A stretch of 64,000 bases of DNA from the NCBI GenBank assembly GCA_013298895.1, contig JAAFJM010000006.1, positions 102,566 through 166,565 on the forward strand, written 5' to 3'. Of this stretch, positions 8,094 to 17,289 are shown piece by piece. Origin of the DNA: Bacteroidota bacterium. GTDB lineage: Bacteria; Bacteroidota; Bacteroidia; UKL13-3. Numbering within the stretch: the stretch's first letter is position 1; each line of letters begins with the position of its first letter. A program made the translations under genes and the position numbers. The notes beneath the pieces are model-generated. The model had not been told where the DNA came from. It saw nothing but the letters and a program-made list of their open reading frames with translations, and did no database searches.

Positions 8094-9443
8094 CTACCCT
8101 AACTGAATACCGTTCAACTTTCTATAAAAACTAATGGCTGCATTGTCGGTCATGCCTGAAATGAACTCACATATTTTCATTACCCTGGTGTACAAATCTG
8201 TGTGCGGAATTTTACCTTTACCAATAAATTGTTCTGGAATTAATTCTATTACTTTTTCGCTTCTATAAAACTTTAAATTAGCATTGTGTTGTGCTTCAAA
8301 ATGCTGGTTTACAGCATTTATACAAATGTGCAACAATCCGCTAATTACCTCAAAACCGGCAGCTTCTATTTCAAGTACAACCCTGTTTTTATAAACTTTT
8401 TCTTTGGTAATGGTTTTTATTTTTTCAATTAAATGAATTTTACTACTCAATTTGATAAGTGAATTATTAAACGTTCCGTTCAAAATGGCTTCTTCGTTTT
8501 GCATAAAAATTTGAGCCAACTCGTTGGTTAAATTATCAATGGCCGAAGCACGTAAAAAGCCAATTTGCCCTTCAAAAGTCATTTCGTTGAATTTATCTTC
8601 TTTAAAATTTTCAACAAAAGGAATCAACAATTCTTCAGCATGTTTTATATCAATCCACTTTAGGTTTAACCCGTCTTCAAAATCAATGATGCTGTAGCAA
8701 ATATCATCGGCTGCTTCCACCAAAAAAGCCAATGGATACCTGCACCAATTTAAATGTTCATCTTCCCTTATTTTTAACAAACCTAACTTTTCGGCTACAT
8801 CGTTAAAATAAGCAACCTCACTTTGAAAAAAGCCAAACTTTTTTTCACTTACTTTTTTATCGGCATATTTGGGCAAACTTTCTTTAGGATATTTACTAAA
8901 TGCGGCCAAAGTGGGGTAAGTTAGGCGCAAGCCTTTATCGTTTCCACTGTAATTACACACTATTTTAAAACCATTGGCATTGCCTTCAAAATTGATTAAA
9001 TCGGCCCATTGCTTGGCATTATTAATACTTGGTTCTAACTCTTTTCCGTTTCCATTTAAAAAATATTCTCTAATGGCATCCTCGCCACTATGGCCAAAAG
9101 GCGGATTTCCAATATCGTGAGCCAAACAAGCCGCAGCTACTATGCAGCCAATATCGTAACTGCTTATTTCTTTTTGTAAATCAGGGTATTTTTGGAGCAA
9201 TGCCTCTGATACTTTGCGGCCCAAACTGCGACCCACGCTCGAAGTTTCTAAACTATGCGTTAATCTATTATGTACAAAATCGTTTTCGGGCAATGGAATA
9301 ACTTGGGTTTTATCTTGCAGTTTTCTAAACGATTCAGAAAAAACCACCCTGTCAAAATCACGCTCAAACTCAGTTCTGCTCGTTTTATTGTCTTGTAAAG
9401 TTTGGTTAAATCTGTATGGTTTTAAAAGCTGCTGCCAATTCAT
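8094..9443 (-). CDS. dgt: dGTP triphosphohydrolase (HD superfamily)
   Basis: The enzyme hydrolyses dGTP to deoxyguanosine and triphosphate. Visible signatures are 'SRTEFERDFDRVVFSESFRK' near the N-terminus, 'HNRLTHSLE' (first metal His), and 'AACLAHDIGNPPFGHSGE' with the HD pair. A later conserved segment 'EAADDICYSIIDFEDG' holds another metal ligand. At ~450 aa the length fits the family. The start at 9443 ('MNWQQLLKPYRF') is chosen over ATGs at 9449 and 9470 because the conserved family N-terminus begins there. The C-terminal codons are duplicated at 3789-3836. Confidence 0.92.
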   Translation of the reverse strand: MNWQQLLKPYRFNQTLQDNKTSRTEFERDFDRVVFSESFRKLQDKTQVIPLPENDFVHNRLTHSLETSSVGRSLGRKVSEALLQKYPDLQKEISSYDIGCIVAAACLAHDIGNPPFGHSGEDAIREYFLNGNGKELEPSINNAKQWADLINFEGNANGFKIVCNYSGNDKGLRLTYPTLAAFSKYPKESLPKYADKKVSEKKFGFFQSEVAYFNDVAEKLGLLKIREDEHLNWCRYPLAFLVEAADDICYSIIDFEDGLNLKWIDIKHAEELLIPFVENFKEDKFNEMTFEGQIGFLRASAIDNLTNELAQIFMQNEEAILNGTFNNSLIKLSSKIHLIEKIKTITKEKVYKNRVVLEIEAAGFEVISGLLHICINAVNQHFEAQHNANLKFYRSEKVIELIPEQFIGKGKIPHTDLYTRVMKICEFISGMTDNAAISFYRKLNGIQLG

Positions 9444-9501
9444 TGTCATGCTGCAAATAAAATAAAGCAAGTTGGTAAATGCTATTTATTTTAGCAATTA
9501 T

Positions 9502-9526
9502 AAAAAACAGCCAACCCTAATTGGCT
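9502..9526 (-). terminator. Weak terminator-like hairpin upstream of dgt
   Basis: On the minus strand an AGCCAA/TTGGCT stem with a 6-nt loop is followed by a run of T. It would stop minus-strand transcription arriving from above 9530, yet no gene is visible between here and the terminator at 9974-10009. It may insulate dgt from read-through. Confidence 0.35.
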
Positions 9527-9530
9527 AGAG

Positions 9531-9973
9531 CTATTTCATATATTTTAAAATTCAAAACTAAATTTTGGATGTTCTAATAATAATAATCGATTGTGACTAA
9601 GTTAAAAAATATGAAGATAAAATGTCATTTTTAAAAGAGTTAATTAGTTTAATAATTAATAAACCAATAGATACTATTCTGAAAACCGTATTAATATGAA
9701 TAGGATTAGTAATAAAATTTTATCTCAATTATTACACTTGCTAAATATATTTAAAAACAACCATATTCAAACACGGAATTTGCTTTATTACCTCATTCAA
9801 TATCCTTAATGTATTGGATTTATTAAATTCTTAAAAGGACTAATTTTCAGGTATATCAAACCACTTTTCATTAATTATTAGTTGGCATAGCTATTGCTTT
9901 TGAAAATACAAAGGAAAATTTGGGCAATTATTTAAACTATGTGTTTGATATATTTTCACCCTAAATCAAAACA
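9531..9973. other. Gene-free AT-rich interval
   Basis: I see no coding frame, decayed gene, RNA gene or repeat in this stretch. It presumably holds the dgt promoter region, but no clear TAnnTTTG element was found close to the dgt start. Confidence 0.5.
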
Positions 9974-10009
9974 AAAAAGCCCGACTACAATAAGATAATC
10001 GGGCTTTTT
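9974..10009 (-). terminator. Intrinsic terminator of the 1435-aa secreted protein gene
   Basis: An AAAAAGCCCGA / TCGGGCTTTTT inverted repeat with a 14-nt loop lies 14 nt beyond the minus-strand stop codon at 10024; on that strand the stem is followed by a T-run. Confidence 0.85.
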
Positions 10010-10023
10010 AGATTAATTAAAAA

Positions 10024-13000
10024 TTATTTAGTTTTAATAAACTTATTGCTAAATAATAAATTGCCTTCTGAACTAATATTTATAATATAAGCTCCACTAG
10101 CAAGTTCAGCTAAATTATCAATCGTAAATTTATTAATTCCTTCGTTTACATTAAATAATGATTCTTTTACTTTTTTACCTGCTAAATCGGTAATAATTAA
10201 TTTAGCTGATACATTTGCAAACGATTCCATTTCAATATTCAACACTTCAGTTATTGGGTTTGGATAAACTACAATATTTGCATTTCTTATTTTATCGCTA
10301 CTAATACTAATAGTTTTAGTATATTCAAATTTACCATCCAAGTCTATTTGCTTTAATCTATAATATACAATTTTATTAGTTGCAAAAACCTCTCTATCGG
10401 TATAGCTATATTTTTTAGTAATATTTGAATTTATTGCACCTTTTACAAAATCAATTCTTATAAAGTTTTTACCATCTAATGAACGTTCTATTTCAAAACC
10501 TTTGTTATTAGTTTCATTTGCTGTTGACCATAATAAAAATGCATCGACATTTTTAGGTGTTCCATTAAATGAAATTAACTTTACTGGTAAAGGGCTATTT
10601 ACAGCACCAACAATAAATTGGTTATTGAATAAACTTGGAACAACACCCATTGTTACAGTTTGGTTTGCAAAGTTGAGGCCATTAGCCTCATTGTTGGATA
10701 AATTCCAAGCAGTTGAACTACCAGTAGCACGTGTAAACAATTTAAAATCTGTGTTGGTTGCTGAAGGCAAGATACCCTGTAAATTGAATTTAATTTCTGC
10801 ACTATCCATTGTACCAGAACCATAACGATTAATAATCCAATATTTACCTAAGGTACTTGTAATGCCTCCTGGAGATGTAATTGGTGAAGTAACCAAGGCT
10901 GAATCAAGAAATGTATGAACATAGATATTATTTGAACCTACTTGATTAAACAATTCCATAGAAAGTTGAGAGCCTAAAAAAGTAACAGGTCCACTTGAAG
11001 AAACATTACTAGTTTTTACTATTGGGGTTCCTAAAGGGAAGTTAGAAGGTGCTAAAATTGCTGCATTTATTCTGGTTGCGCTATTACAGTTTCCTGAAGC
11101 ATCTAAAAGATAATTTCCAACTAATTCATCAAACCTATAGTAAGCTATTAAATTAGGATGAGATGAATTGGCTAATCTTGTATGAATGTTTTGTCTTATT
11201 TGATCTTCTGTTCTACAAGTATCCCAAATTCTAAATTCATCAAGACTTCCATTAATAAAGCTGCCACCATTGAATGAACTTCCAATTAATAAAGGCTCTG
11301 TATTACCTAATATAGTACCAACCAAACTTTTTGTTCCAATTAAGTTTCCATTTAAGAACAAACGTAATAAGATTCCATCGTAAGTACCTGCAATGTGAAC
11401 AAACTCTGAAATTGGAACTACTGCTGATGATACAATAGAATCAGCAAACAAACTAGAAACAACTTTAAAGATTATGTTACCTGAGGTATTAATATACAAA
11501 TCATACTGACCTTGAGAGGCTGTAGCATTTTTACTAACTAAATATGATGGATTGGATAAATTAGCAATGCTTACCCAAGTTTCAATAGTTAATTTTTCGC
11601 CAGTTACATTTAATGCTCTTGATCCATCAACCTCAAGGTGTTGCGCTCCATTAAATGTAAGCCCATTTGAAGAGTTATTGGCAGTTGATGTTTGTCCAAC
11701 CACAAAAGTATAAGTAATGGTATCATTATTTCTTTCTAAATCTGTTGCTAATTCTGTCCATACTTTTACAGTATAAGTTCCGTTAACAGTAGGATTAAAC
11801 AAACTACTTGAACTAAAAGTGTATGAACTTCCACTTCCTATAAATGCAGAAACAACATCATTTGTATTTAAAGTTGAAGGTCCAGTTATTTGAGCTTTAA
11901 CAGTAAATCCTGATTGAGTATTTACACCATAATTTGTTACTGTAAATTCAGGATTAATAGGAGCTCCTCCTTGTAAAACAGCTGCACATGGTTCATTTAC
12001 TTTTGCTATCCCAATATCATCTGCTACTTGTAACCTTGGCTCAACCATAAACCTAAATGCAGAGTTGGTTGAAGCAAAATCATTCCAATTGGTTACGGTT
12101 GTTGCTTTATAATAAAATGTTTTATTTCTAATTGGGTCTTCATTTTGATATCCAAAGCCAACATTAGTTGTTCCAGTTTGCCTTACACCAACGAAAAACG
12201 AACCAGAAATAGGCAATGGAGGATTAACAGATATAGTATTAATTCCTGTTACTGCAACTATAGTAGGCGAATTCCAAATTAATGCATTTGGAGTATCGTT
12301 AATCATGGAATAAATTACAATTTGAAAAGGTTGTCCACCAGTATTAAAATTAACACCCACTTGATTAATATTGTTACTGCCAGTGTATGGAAATTTAGCA
12401 ATAAAATCACCTCCAACGCCATTAAATCCTACTCCACCAATTGCTGGAAGTGTAGGGTCTGCATAGGCATAAGTTCCAGTTGTAGCTATTTGATTAAATA
12501 TTTTACTATTGTTAGTATTTGTGCTATCTGGTGGAACAGATACGGTTACCAAGCCACTACCAATATTTAAATAATTAAATGGAGTAAAAGTAACATATTT
12601 GTTAACCGCTGGTGCCAATGTATCAATAAACAGACTATCTGTAAAAGAATTTGCGCCAGTAATATTGAGTATTACTTTTTGGTTAAACAAGGTGTCCAAT
12701 CCTTTATTTAAAATGTTAGCCCTCACTTCATGCGGATTAGCATAAGGAACAGGGATTTTTCCTAATGAATATACTTCTTGTACTGCGGCATCTTTTAACA
12801 CTGAGAATTCCCACGCTCCTTTATAACAAAGGATAGCTCTTCTATTGTTATCTATATCTCTTGGAATGGAAACAATAATAGGTGCGGATAAATCTTTGTC
12901 ATCAATTGAAGCACCTGTTAAATAAGGTTGGGTATTGTTTAAGAAACTTGGTGTTTTTACATTTGAATTGGCCTCATTTGGTGCTGCTGCCGTTTGATAG

Positions 13001-14331
13001 CCGCCAGCAACTCCTCCAAATACAGTTCCACCCCAACCTGCTACAAAGGTTGTTCCTTGGTAGGTATTGCGGTCAACATCTAACGTTCCGTTAGTTTGTT
13101 GCATCCAAAATGCCATATGACCATTTTGCGTTGAAGCTCCACCAGTTCTGGTATTGGTAATAATATTGTTTCTCATCCTAAAAATAGTGGCCACACCAGA
13201 ATTAAACCTACCAATACCTACGGAACGCGTGGTTAAGGTAGCAACAGTTCCTCCAACGGCAGTACCACCAATGCGTATAGTATTATGGAAAATATTGAAT
13301 TCGCCACTACCATTTCCGGTAACTGCAATACCAGTTACACCGCCAATTGCACCTCCGTTAACGGTATTGTTTGCATCTAAAAAAGCAATGCTGTTATTGT
13401 TAATGTTATATAAACTGCCACTTGCTGTAGCTGGAGGAGTTATAAACATTCCAAAAATTGATGTACTGCTACTTTTATACCCAAAAATTCTGTTTTTAGT
13501 AATGGTAGCAGTAATATTTACTGTGGCTGGTAACCCACCCAAATTAATTGCTCTTGATTGACCATTAGAAGTAAATGCCGCTTCATGGAAAAAGCTATTT
13601 GAGTCAATCACAACTTGCCCCAGATTGTTTAAGTTACTAACACCTGCAAATCCAATATTGACAAACTGGTTGTTTCTAATCAATATATTAGTAATTGGCG
13701 CATTGCCGTTAAGGCCATCAAACACAATGCCGTTTCTTCCCCCTTGTATGAAGTTGTTTAAAAAGGTATTGTTTGAGTTGGCGGTAGTTCCCGATATCGC
13801 ATTGGTTAACCAAATATTGTGTGCCGTGCTGGCAGCACTTGCATTTAACAAACGGCAAAACCTAAAGATGTTATTGGTTGCACCCATATCAAACCTACAA
13901 GTTAAATTTGTTGCAGCGGATACTGTATGGCTAAACTCTAACAATTGCGCTGTTCCTACTCCACCTGGCCTTCCGTCAAAAGTTACGTCATCCGCACCAT
14001 TTAAAATAATTAAAGCGAAAGCCCCACTTGTAGAGATACTTTTTACCACCGTTGCTGTATCTGCAGGGCGAATTAAAATAGATGAATAATTAGAACCGGT
14101 GGGGTTTCCAGTTGAATCTAAAATAATAGTAGCTGTTTCGAGCGTATTTGAGTGAACTCTAATATTGATTACTCCTTGATGATAACCTCTATTGATGCTA
14201 TCAACAGCTGTTTTTAAAGTAGTGTAGCTTGCGCTACTTGTGCCTAGGCTACTTGTAACGTCAACTTGTGCTTGTAGTTTATTGGCAAAAATTACCAATA
14301 ACACTAATAATGTTTTGTAGATTTTTAGCAT
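10024..14331 (-). CDS. Large T9SS secreted protein: beta-helix plus LamG-like domain
   Basis: The protein has 1435 residues. A signal peptide ends near 'LQAQV' (residue 21). Residues about 30-480 are Asn/Gly-rich with recurrent 'IxxNxF/I...' strands typical of a right-handed parallel beta-helix ('ILIRNNQFVNIG', 'YNINNNSIAFLD'). A CARDB/Ig-like segment follows, then a concanavalin/LamG-type domain at about 886-1085 ('EKLTIETWVSI', 'GSLDEFRIWDTCRT', 'LIAYYRFDE'). A domain common before T9SS tails comes next ('LPVKLISFNG...GFEIERSLDGKNF'), and from about 1347 a type A sorting domain ('NIVVYPNPITE'). It is probably a surface or extracellular carbohydrate-binding or adhesive protein; no active site is recognised. 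It is transcribed alone with its own terminator. Confidence 0.85.
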   Translation of the reverse strand: MLKIYKTLLVLLVIFANKLQAQVDVTSSLGTSSASYTTLKTAVDSINRGYHQGVINIRVHSNTLETATIILDSTGNPTGSNYSSILIRPADTATVVKSISTSGAFALIILNGADDVTFDGRPGGVGTAQLLEFSHTVSAATNLTCRFDMGATNNIFRFCRLLNASAASTAHNIWLTNAISGTTANSNNTFLNNFIQGGRNGIVFDGLNGNAPITNILIRNNQFVNIGFAGVSNLNNLGQVVIDSNSFFHEAAFTSNGQSRAINLGGLPATVNITATITKNRIFGYKSSSTSIFGMFITPPATASGSLYNINNNSIAFLDANNTVNGGAIGGVTGIAVTGNGSGEFNIFHNTIRIGGTAVGGTVATLTTRSVGIGRFNSGVATIFRMRNNIITNTRTGGASTQNGHMAFWMQQTNGTLDVDRNTYQGTTFVAGWGGTVFGGVAGGYQTAAAPNEANSNVKTPSFLNNTQPYLTGASIDDKDLSAPIIVSIPRDIDNNRRAILCYKGAWEFSVLKDAAVQEVYSLGKIPVPYANPHEVRANILNKGLDTLFNQKVILNITGANSFTDSLFIDTLAPAVNKYVTFTPFNYLNIGSGLVTVSVPPDSTNTNNSKIFNQIATTGTYAYADPTLPAIGGVGFNGVGGDFIAKFPYTGSNNINQVGVNFNTGGQPFQIVIYSMINDTPNALIWNSPTIVAVTGINTISVNPPLPISGSFFVGVRQTGTTNVGFGYQNEDPIRNKTFYYKATTVTNWNDFASTNSAFRFMVEPRLQVADDIGIAKVNEPCAAVLQGGAPINPEFTVTNYGVNTQSGFTVKAQITGPSTLNTNDVVSAFIGSGSSYTFSSSSLFNPTVNGTYTVKVWTELATDLERNNDTITYTFVVGQTSTANNSSNGLTFNGAQHLEVDGSRALNVTGEKLTIETWVSIANLSNPSYLVSKNATASQGQYDLYINTSGNIIFKVVSSLFADSIVSSAVVPISEFVHIAGTYDGILLRLFLNGNLIGTKSLVGTILGNTEPLLIGSSFNGGSFINGSLDEFRIWDTCRTEDQIRQNIHTRLANSSHPNLIAYYRFDELVGNYLLDASGNCNSATRINAAILAPSNFPLGTPIVKTSNVSSSGPVTFLGSQLSMELFNQVGSNNIYVHTFLDSALVTSPITSPGGITSTLGKYWIINRYGSGTMDSAEIKFNLQGILPSATNTDFKLFTRATGSSTAWNLSNNEANGLNFANQTVTMGVVPSLFNNQFIVGAVNSPLPVKLISFNGTPKNVDAFLLWSTANETNNKGFEIERSLDGKNFIRIDFVKGAINSNITKKYSYTDREVFATNKIVYYRLKQIDLDGKFEYTKTISISSDKIRNANIVVYPNPITEVLNIEMESFANVSAKLIITDLAGKKVKESLFNVNEGINKFTIDNLAELASGAYIINISSEGNLLFSNKFIKTK

Positions 14332-14848
14332 AAAATAGATTTTTTATATTGCAATCTAGTAAAATTTACATAAAAAAATAAAAAATTTGGTAATTAAAAT
14401 AATTAAGACAAGCAATTAAATTCAACATTTATTTCAAAAATTATGTTTATTTCTCTATATTTTTAGTTTAATCTTTTCTGCCAAAAAAGCAAAAGATAAG
14501 AAAGCTAAAACTTTATTATCATGGATTTATACTCTACAACAAATACCTTTTTGCAAACAACTAGGATAAGAAACTGATCGAAAATATTAAATAATATTTT
14601 AAGGACTTGACACGTGGGCACCTATCCAAAAATGTGGAAGTTGCTATTTGTATTGTTTTAGCATTTACAAAACCATTTGCAATAAACCTAATCTTTAAAA
14701 CTAAACAATAGCTAGTAAATTAAAGATTGAAATTAAATAGATTTGGTGAATTATTCAAAAAATAATCATTATTTAATTTATAATTTTACATGCAAAAGTC
14801 TGAGTCGATACAAATCATGAGATTGATAAGCTAACTCAAAGAATAATA
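14332..14848. other. Gene-free AT-rich interval
   Basis: About 520 bp lie between the 5' end of the large secreted protein gene and the 3' end of folB, both on the minus strand. I find no frame of useful length, no decayed gene and no strong hairpin. It should contain the promoter of the secreted protein, but no clear consensus element was found. Confidence 0.5.
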
Positions 14849-15205
14849 TTATTTTAAACTTAAAACCACACTTGCATTACCACCATCAAATTTACCTGCG
14901 GGATTATACTTGGTAATTTTAACACAGATGTTTTCTAAATGATTGTAGTCAGTTTTTAGTTGATTGATTATGCTTTGAGCCACGGTTTCAATAAAATCTC
15001 TTGGATTTTCCATCTCGGCTTTTACTGTTTTCAAAACCTGCTCATAATCAATAATATCCGATAATTTTTCTATTAAAGCATGGTCAGGTTTATTTTCAGT
15101 TAAAATAATATCAACCCTAAATTTACCACCCTTTACCTTTTCAAAATCGTACATTCCGTGGTAGGCAAAAAATTCGAGGTTTTCTAAACAAGTTTGTACT
15201 TTCAT
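14849..15205 (-). CDS. folB: Dihydroneopterin aldolase
   Basis: FolB converts 7,8-dihydroneopterin to 6-hydroxymethyl-7,8-dihydropterin and glycolaldehyde in folate synthesis. The 118-aa length is normal. Family marks are 'LENLEFFAYHGMYDFEK' (pterin-site loop), 'DIIDYEQVLKTVKAEM' and 'FIETVAQSI', with the conserved Glu that binds pterin, and 'KITKYNPAG' carrying the catalytic Lys region. It starts divergently from the acyl-CoA dehydrogenase gene across about 90 bp. Confidence 0.9.
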   Translation of the reverse strand: MKVQTCLENLEFFAYHGMYDFEKVKGGKFRVDIILTENKPDHALIEKLSDIIDYEQVLKTVKAEMENPRDFIETVAQSIINQLKTDYNHLENICVKITKYNPAGKFDGGNASVVLSLK

Positions 15206-15296
15206 GGGTTGTTATAATAATGAACAAAAAAACTATTTTCGCACCGTAATAAAAAGCCATGGTAATAAAAAACCATTGGTTCAAACTATAAAAAAC

Positions 15297-16514
15297 ATGA
15301 CTACAAACGCACAAGAATTCACAAAAGCTAACAAGCAAGATGTTTACAACCATCCAGATTATTATTTATTGGATGAATTATTGAGTGAAGAACATAAATT
15401 AATTCGCAGTACTGTACGCGATTATGTAAAAAAAGAGCTTTCTCCAATTATTGAAGATGTGGCTCAAAAAGCAGTTTTCCCTCGTTTTATGGTAAAACAG
15501 CTAGGTGAGTTAGGTTGCTACGCTCCGCAATTGCCAGTAGAATATGGTTGTGGTGGAATGGATTATATTACCTACGGATTAATGATGCAAGAGTTAGAGC
15601 GTTGCGATTCGGGCGTTCGTTCTACTGCTTCGGTTCAAGGAAGTTTGGTTATGTATCCTATTTACAAATTTGGTAGCGAAGAACAAAAACATAAATATTT
15701 ACCTAAATTAGCCAAAGGCGATTTGCTAGGTTGTTTTGGTTTAACTGAGCCAAACCATGGTTCTGATCCAGGTGGAATGACCACTAATTTTAAACCTGCT
15801 GGAGATGGCAAACATGTTATATTAAACGGTGCTAAAATGTGGATTTCAAATTCACCATTTGCGGATATTGCAGTAGTTTGGGCTAAAAACGAAAACGGCA
15901 AAATAAAAGGAATAATCGTAGAGCGTGGTATGGAAGGTTTTAGCACTCCTGAAACTCATAACAAATGGAGTTTACGTGCAAGTGCAACTGGCGAGTTGGT
16001 ATTTGCTGATGTAAAAGTTCCGGTTGAAAATATTTTACCAGGAGTTGAAGGTTTAAAAGGACCTTTGACCTGCTTAAACTCTGCTCGTTATGGAATTAGT
16101 TGGGGTGCTTTAGGTGCAGCTATGGATTGTTACGATACAGCATTGCGTTACAGCAAAGAGCGTATTCAGTTTGGCAAACCCATTGCTGGATTCCAATTAC
16201 AACAAAAAAAGTTAGCAGAAATGATAACTGAAATTACCAAAGCACAATTATTAACTTGGCGCTTAGGCGTTTTAATGAACGAAGGCCGCGCTACTCCTGC
16301 TCAAATTAGTATGGCAAAACGTAATAATGTTGATTTAGCATTGAACGTAGCACGCAATGCGCGCCAAATGTTAGGTGGAATGGGTATTACTGGCGAGTAT
16401 CCAATTATGCGCCACATGATGAACTTAGAATCGGTAGTTACCTATGAAGGAACGCACGATATACATTTATTGATTACTGGATTAGATATTACTGGCGAAA
16501 ATGCTTTTGCATAA
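15297..16514 (+). CDS. gcdH: Glutaryl-CoA dehydrogenase (acyl-CoA dehydrogenase family)
   Basis: An FAD enzyme that oxidises and decarboxylates glutaryl-CoA to crotonyl-CoA in lysine/tryptophan breakdown. Signatures are 'YGCGGMDYITYG', 'ELERCDSGVRSTASVQGSLVM' (substrate Arg), 'GCFGLTEPNHGSDPGGM' (FAD site), 'RIQFGKPIAGFQLQQ', 'QMLGGMGITGEY', and catalytic Glu384 in 'VVTYEGTHDIHLLITG'. The YEGTHDIH tail is characteristic of the GCDH subgroup. The frame is open further upstream to 15204, but that would overlap folB; the ATG at 15297 gives a normal 405-aa protein. A terminator follows directly. kynU and hutI elsewhere in the window fit an amino-acid-degrading lifestyle. Confidence 0.9.
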   Translation: MTTNAQEFTKANKQDVYNHPDYYLLDELLSEEHKLIRSTVRDYVKKELSPIIEDVAQKAVFPRFMVKQLGELGCYAPQLPVEYGCGGMDYITYGLMMQELERCDSGVRSTASVQGSLVMYPIYKFGSEEQKHKYLPKLAKGDLLGCFGLTEPNHGSDPGGMTTNFKPAGDGKHVILNGAKMWISNSPFADIAVVWAKNENGKIKGIIVERGMEGFSTPETHNKWSLRASATGELVFADVKVPVENILPGVEGLKGPLTCLNSARYGISWGALGAAMDCYDTALRYSKERIQFGKPIAGFQLQQKKLAEMITEITKAQLLTWRLGVLMNEGRATPAQISMAKRNNVDLALNVARNARQMLGGMGITGEYPIMRHMMNLESVVTYEGTHDIHLLITGLDITGENAFA

Positions 16515-16531
16515 CTAGAAATAAAGTCACC

Positions 16532-16572
16532 AAAAAAAGAGCCGTATCAAAAATTTGATATGGCTCTTTTAT
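16532..16572 (+). terminator. Intrinsic terminator after gcdH
   Basis: An AAAAGAGCC / GGCTCTTTT stem extended by TATCAAA/TTTGATA is followed by T-rich sequence, 18 nt after the gcdH stop. Confidence 0.85.
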
Positions 16573-16650
16573 TTTATATTCCAAACATAGGCTAATTATT
16601 GTTTTATATCATTCCGCAGGTACACTTGATTGATAGCTTTAAAACTACTT

Positions 16651-16761
16651 TTAATGGAAAGCAAACCCAAGGAAAGGAGATTCCTACTGAATGACTCAAC
16701 GCAAAAATCAAAGTCATTCTGGAAGAATCCCCTTAATACACTTGATTGTTGGCTATTATAG
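16651..16761. repeat. Hairpin-forming direct repeat, copy 1
   Basis: This 111-nt unit is about 94% identical to 17074-17185 (seven differences, one a gap). Inside it, a 'GGAGATTCCTACTGAATGAC' arm faces an imperfectly complementary 'GTCATTCTGGAAGAATCCCC' arm, so each copy can fold as a long imperfect hairpin. The left edge is TTAATGGAAAGCAA and the right edge TTGGCTATTATAG. A related fragment precedes it at about 16609-16640. Confidence 0.8.
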
Positions 16762-17041
16762 AATTGCAAACTTTTTTAGTTTTGGATTTACTGATTTAAT
16801 TAATGTTAATTTATTCTCTCTTGATAATGATTTCAATTCTTTTTCTCTCTTAATTGCTTCATTAATATTTTGAAAAACTTCAAAATAGATCAATTCATAA
16901 CAAAAATATTTGCCAGCAAAAGTTTCAGGTTTCCCTTTATTACTATGATGTTCAGAAATTCTTCTTTCTAATGAATTGGTTACGCCAACATAAAGGATTA
17001 GAAGTTATATAAACATAATTGTTTAAATCAAAATTATTCAT
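16756..17041 (-). pseudogene. Frameshifted GIY-YIG nuclease gene
   Basis: From an ATG at 17041 the minus strand reads 'MNNFDLNNYVYITSN'. After a frame change near 16998 it continues 'LYVGVTNSLERRISEHHSNKGKPETF', in shorter words 'LYVGVTNSLERR' and 'AGKYFCYELIYFEVF', then 'AIKREKELKSLSREN' and a stop at 16756. 'YVYITSN...LYVGVTNSLERRI.EH' is the GIY-YIG motif of the small single-domain nucleases related to UvrC N-termini. Only one frameshift is needed to restore about 90 residues, so inactivation looks recent, unless it is a sequencing error. The gene sits exactly between the two direct repeats, and its stop lies inside copy 1. Confidence 0.8.
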
Positions 17042-17073
17042 AACAAAATAACTTAAACAAATATAGATTTATG

Positions 17074-17185
17074 TTAATGGAAAGCAAACCCTAAGGAAAG
17101 GAGATTCCTACTAAATGACCCAACGCAAAAGTCAAAGTCATTCTGGAAGAATCCCATTATTACACTTGATTTTTGGCTATTATAG
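17074..17185. repeat. Hairpin-forming direct repeat, copy 2
   Basis: Same orientation and extent as copy 1 (16651-16761), lying 32 nt upstream of the ATG of the GIY-YIG relic. The two copies bracket that gene like the ends of a composite mobile unit. Confidence 0.8.
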
Positions 17186-17221
17186 CTTAACACTATATTT
17201 TGATAATACAAATAATTATGC

Positions 17222-17264
17222 AAAAAAATAGGTTGTTTCAAAATTTGAAACAACCTATTTTTTG
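17222..17264. terminator. Bidirectional intrinsic terminator after the bacilliredoxin gene
   Basis: A perfect palindrome of about 20 bp per arm centred at 17243 (AAAAAATAGGTTGTTTC...), with terminal A- and T-runs. It lies 26 nt past the stop of the minus-strand bacilliredoxin gene. Confidence 0.85.
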
Positions 17265-17289
17265 ATTCGATCTTTCTAATAATAATTGC

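Noticed and set aside
13154..14089. Long open frames (135 and 154 codons) antisense to the large secreted protein gene
   Set aside because: They mirror the repetitive, Asn/Gly-rich codons of the real gene and show no domain; the minus-strand gene has signal peptide, domains and sorting tail.
15204..15296. Upstream start for glutaryl-CoA dehydrogenase
   Set aside because: It would add 31 residues foreign to the family and overlap folB; the ATG at 15297 gives the normal length.
16691..16873. A 60-codon plus-strand frame in the repeat region
   Set aside because: It runs through the direct repeat and antisense to the GIY-YIG relic; composition and lack of motifs indicate a chance frame.
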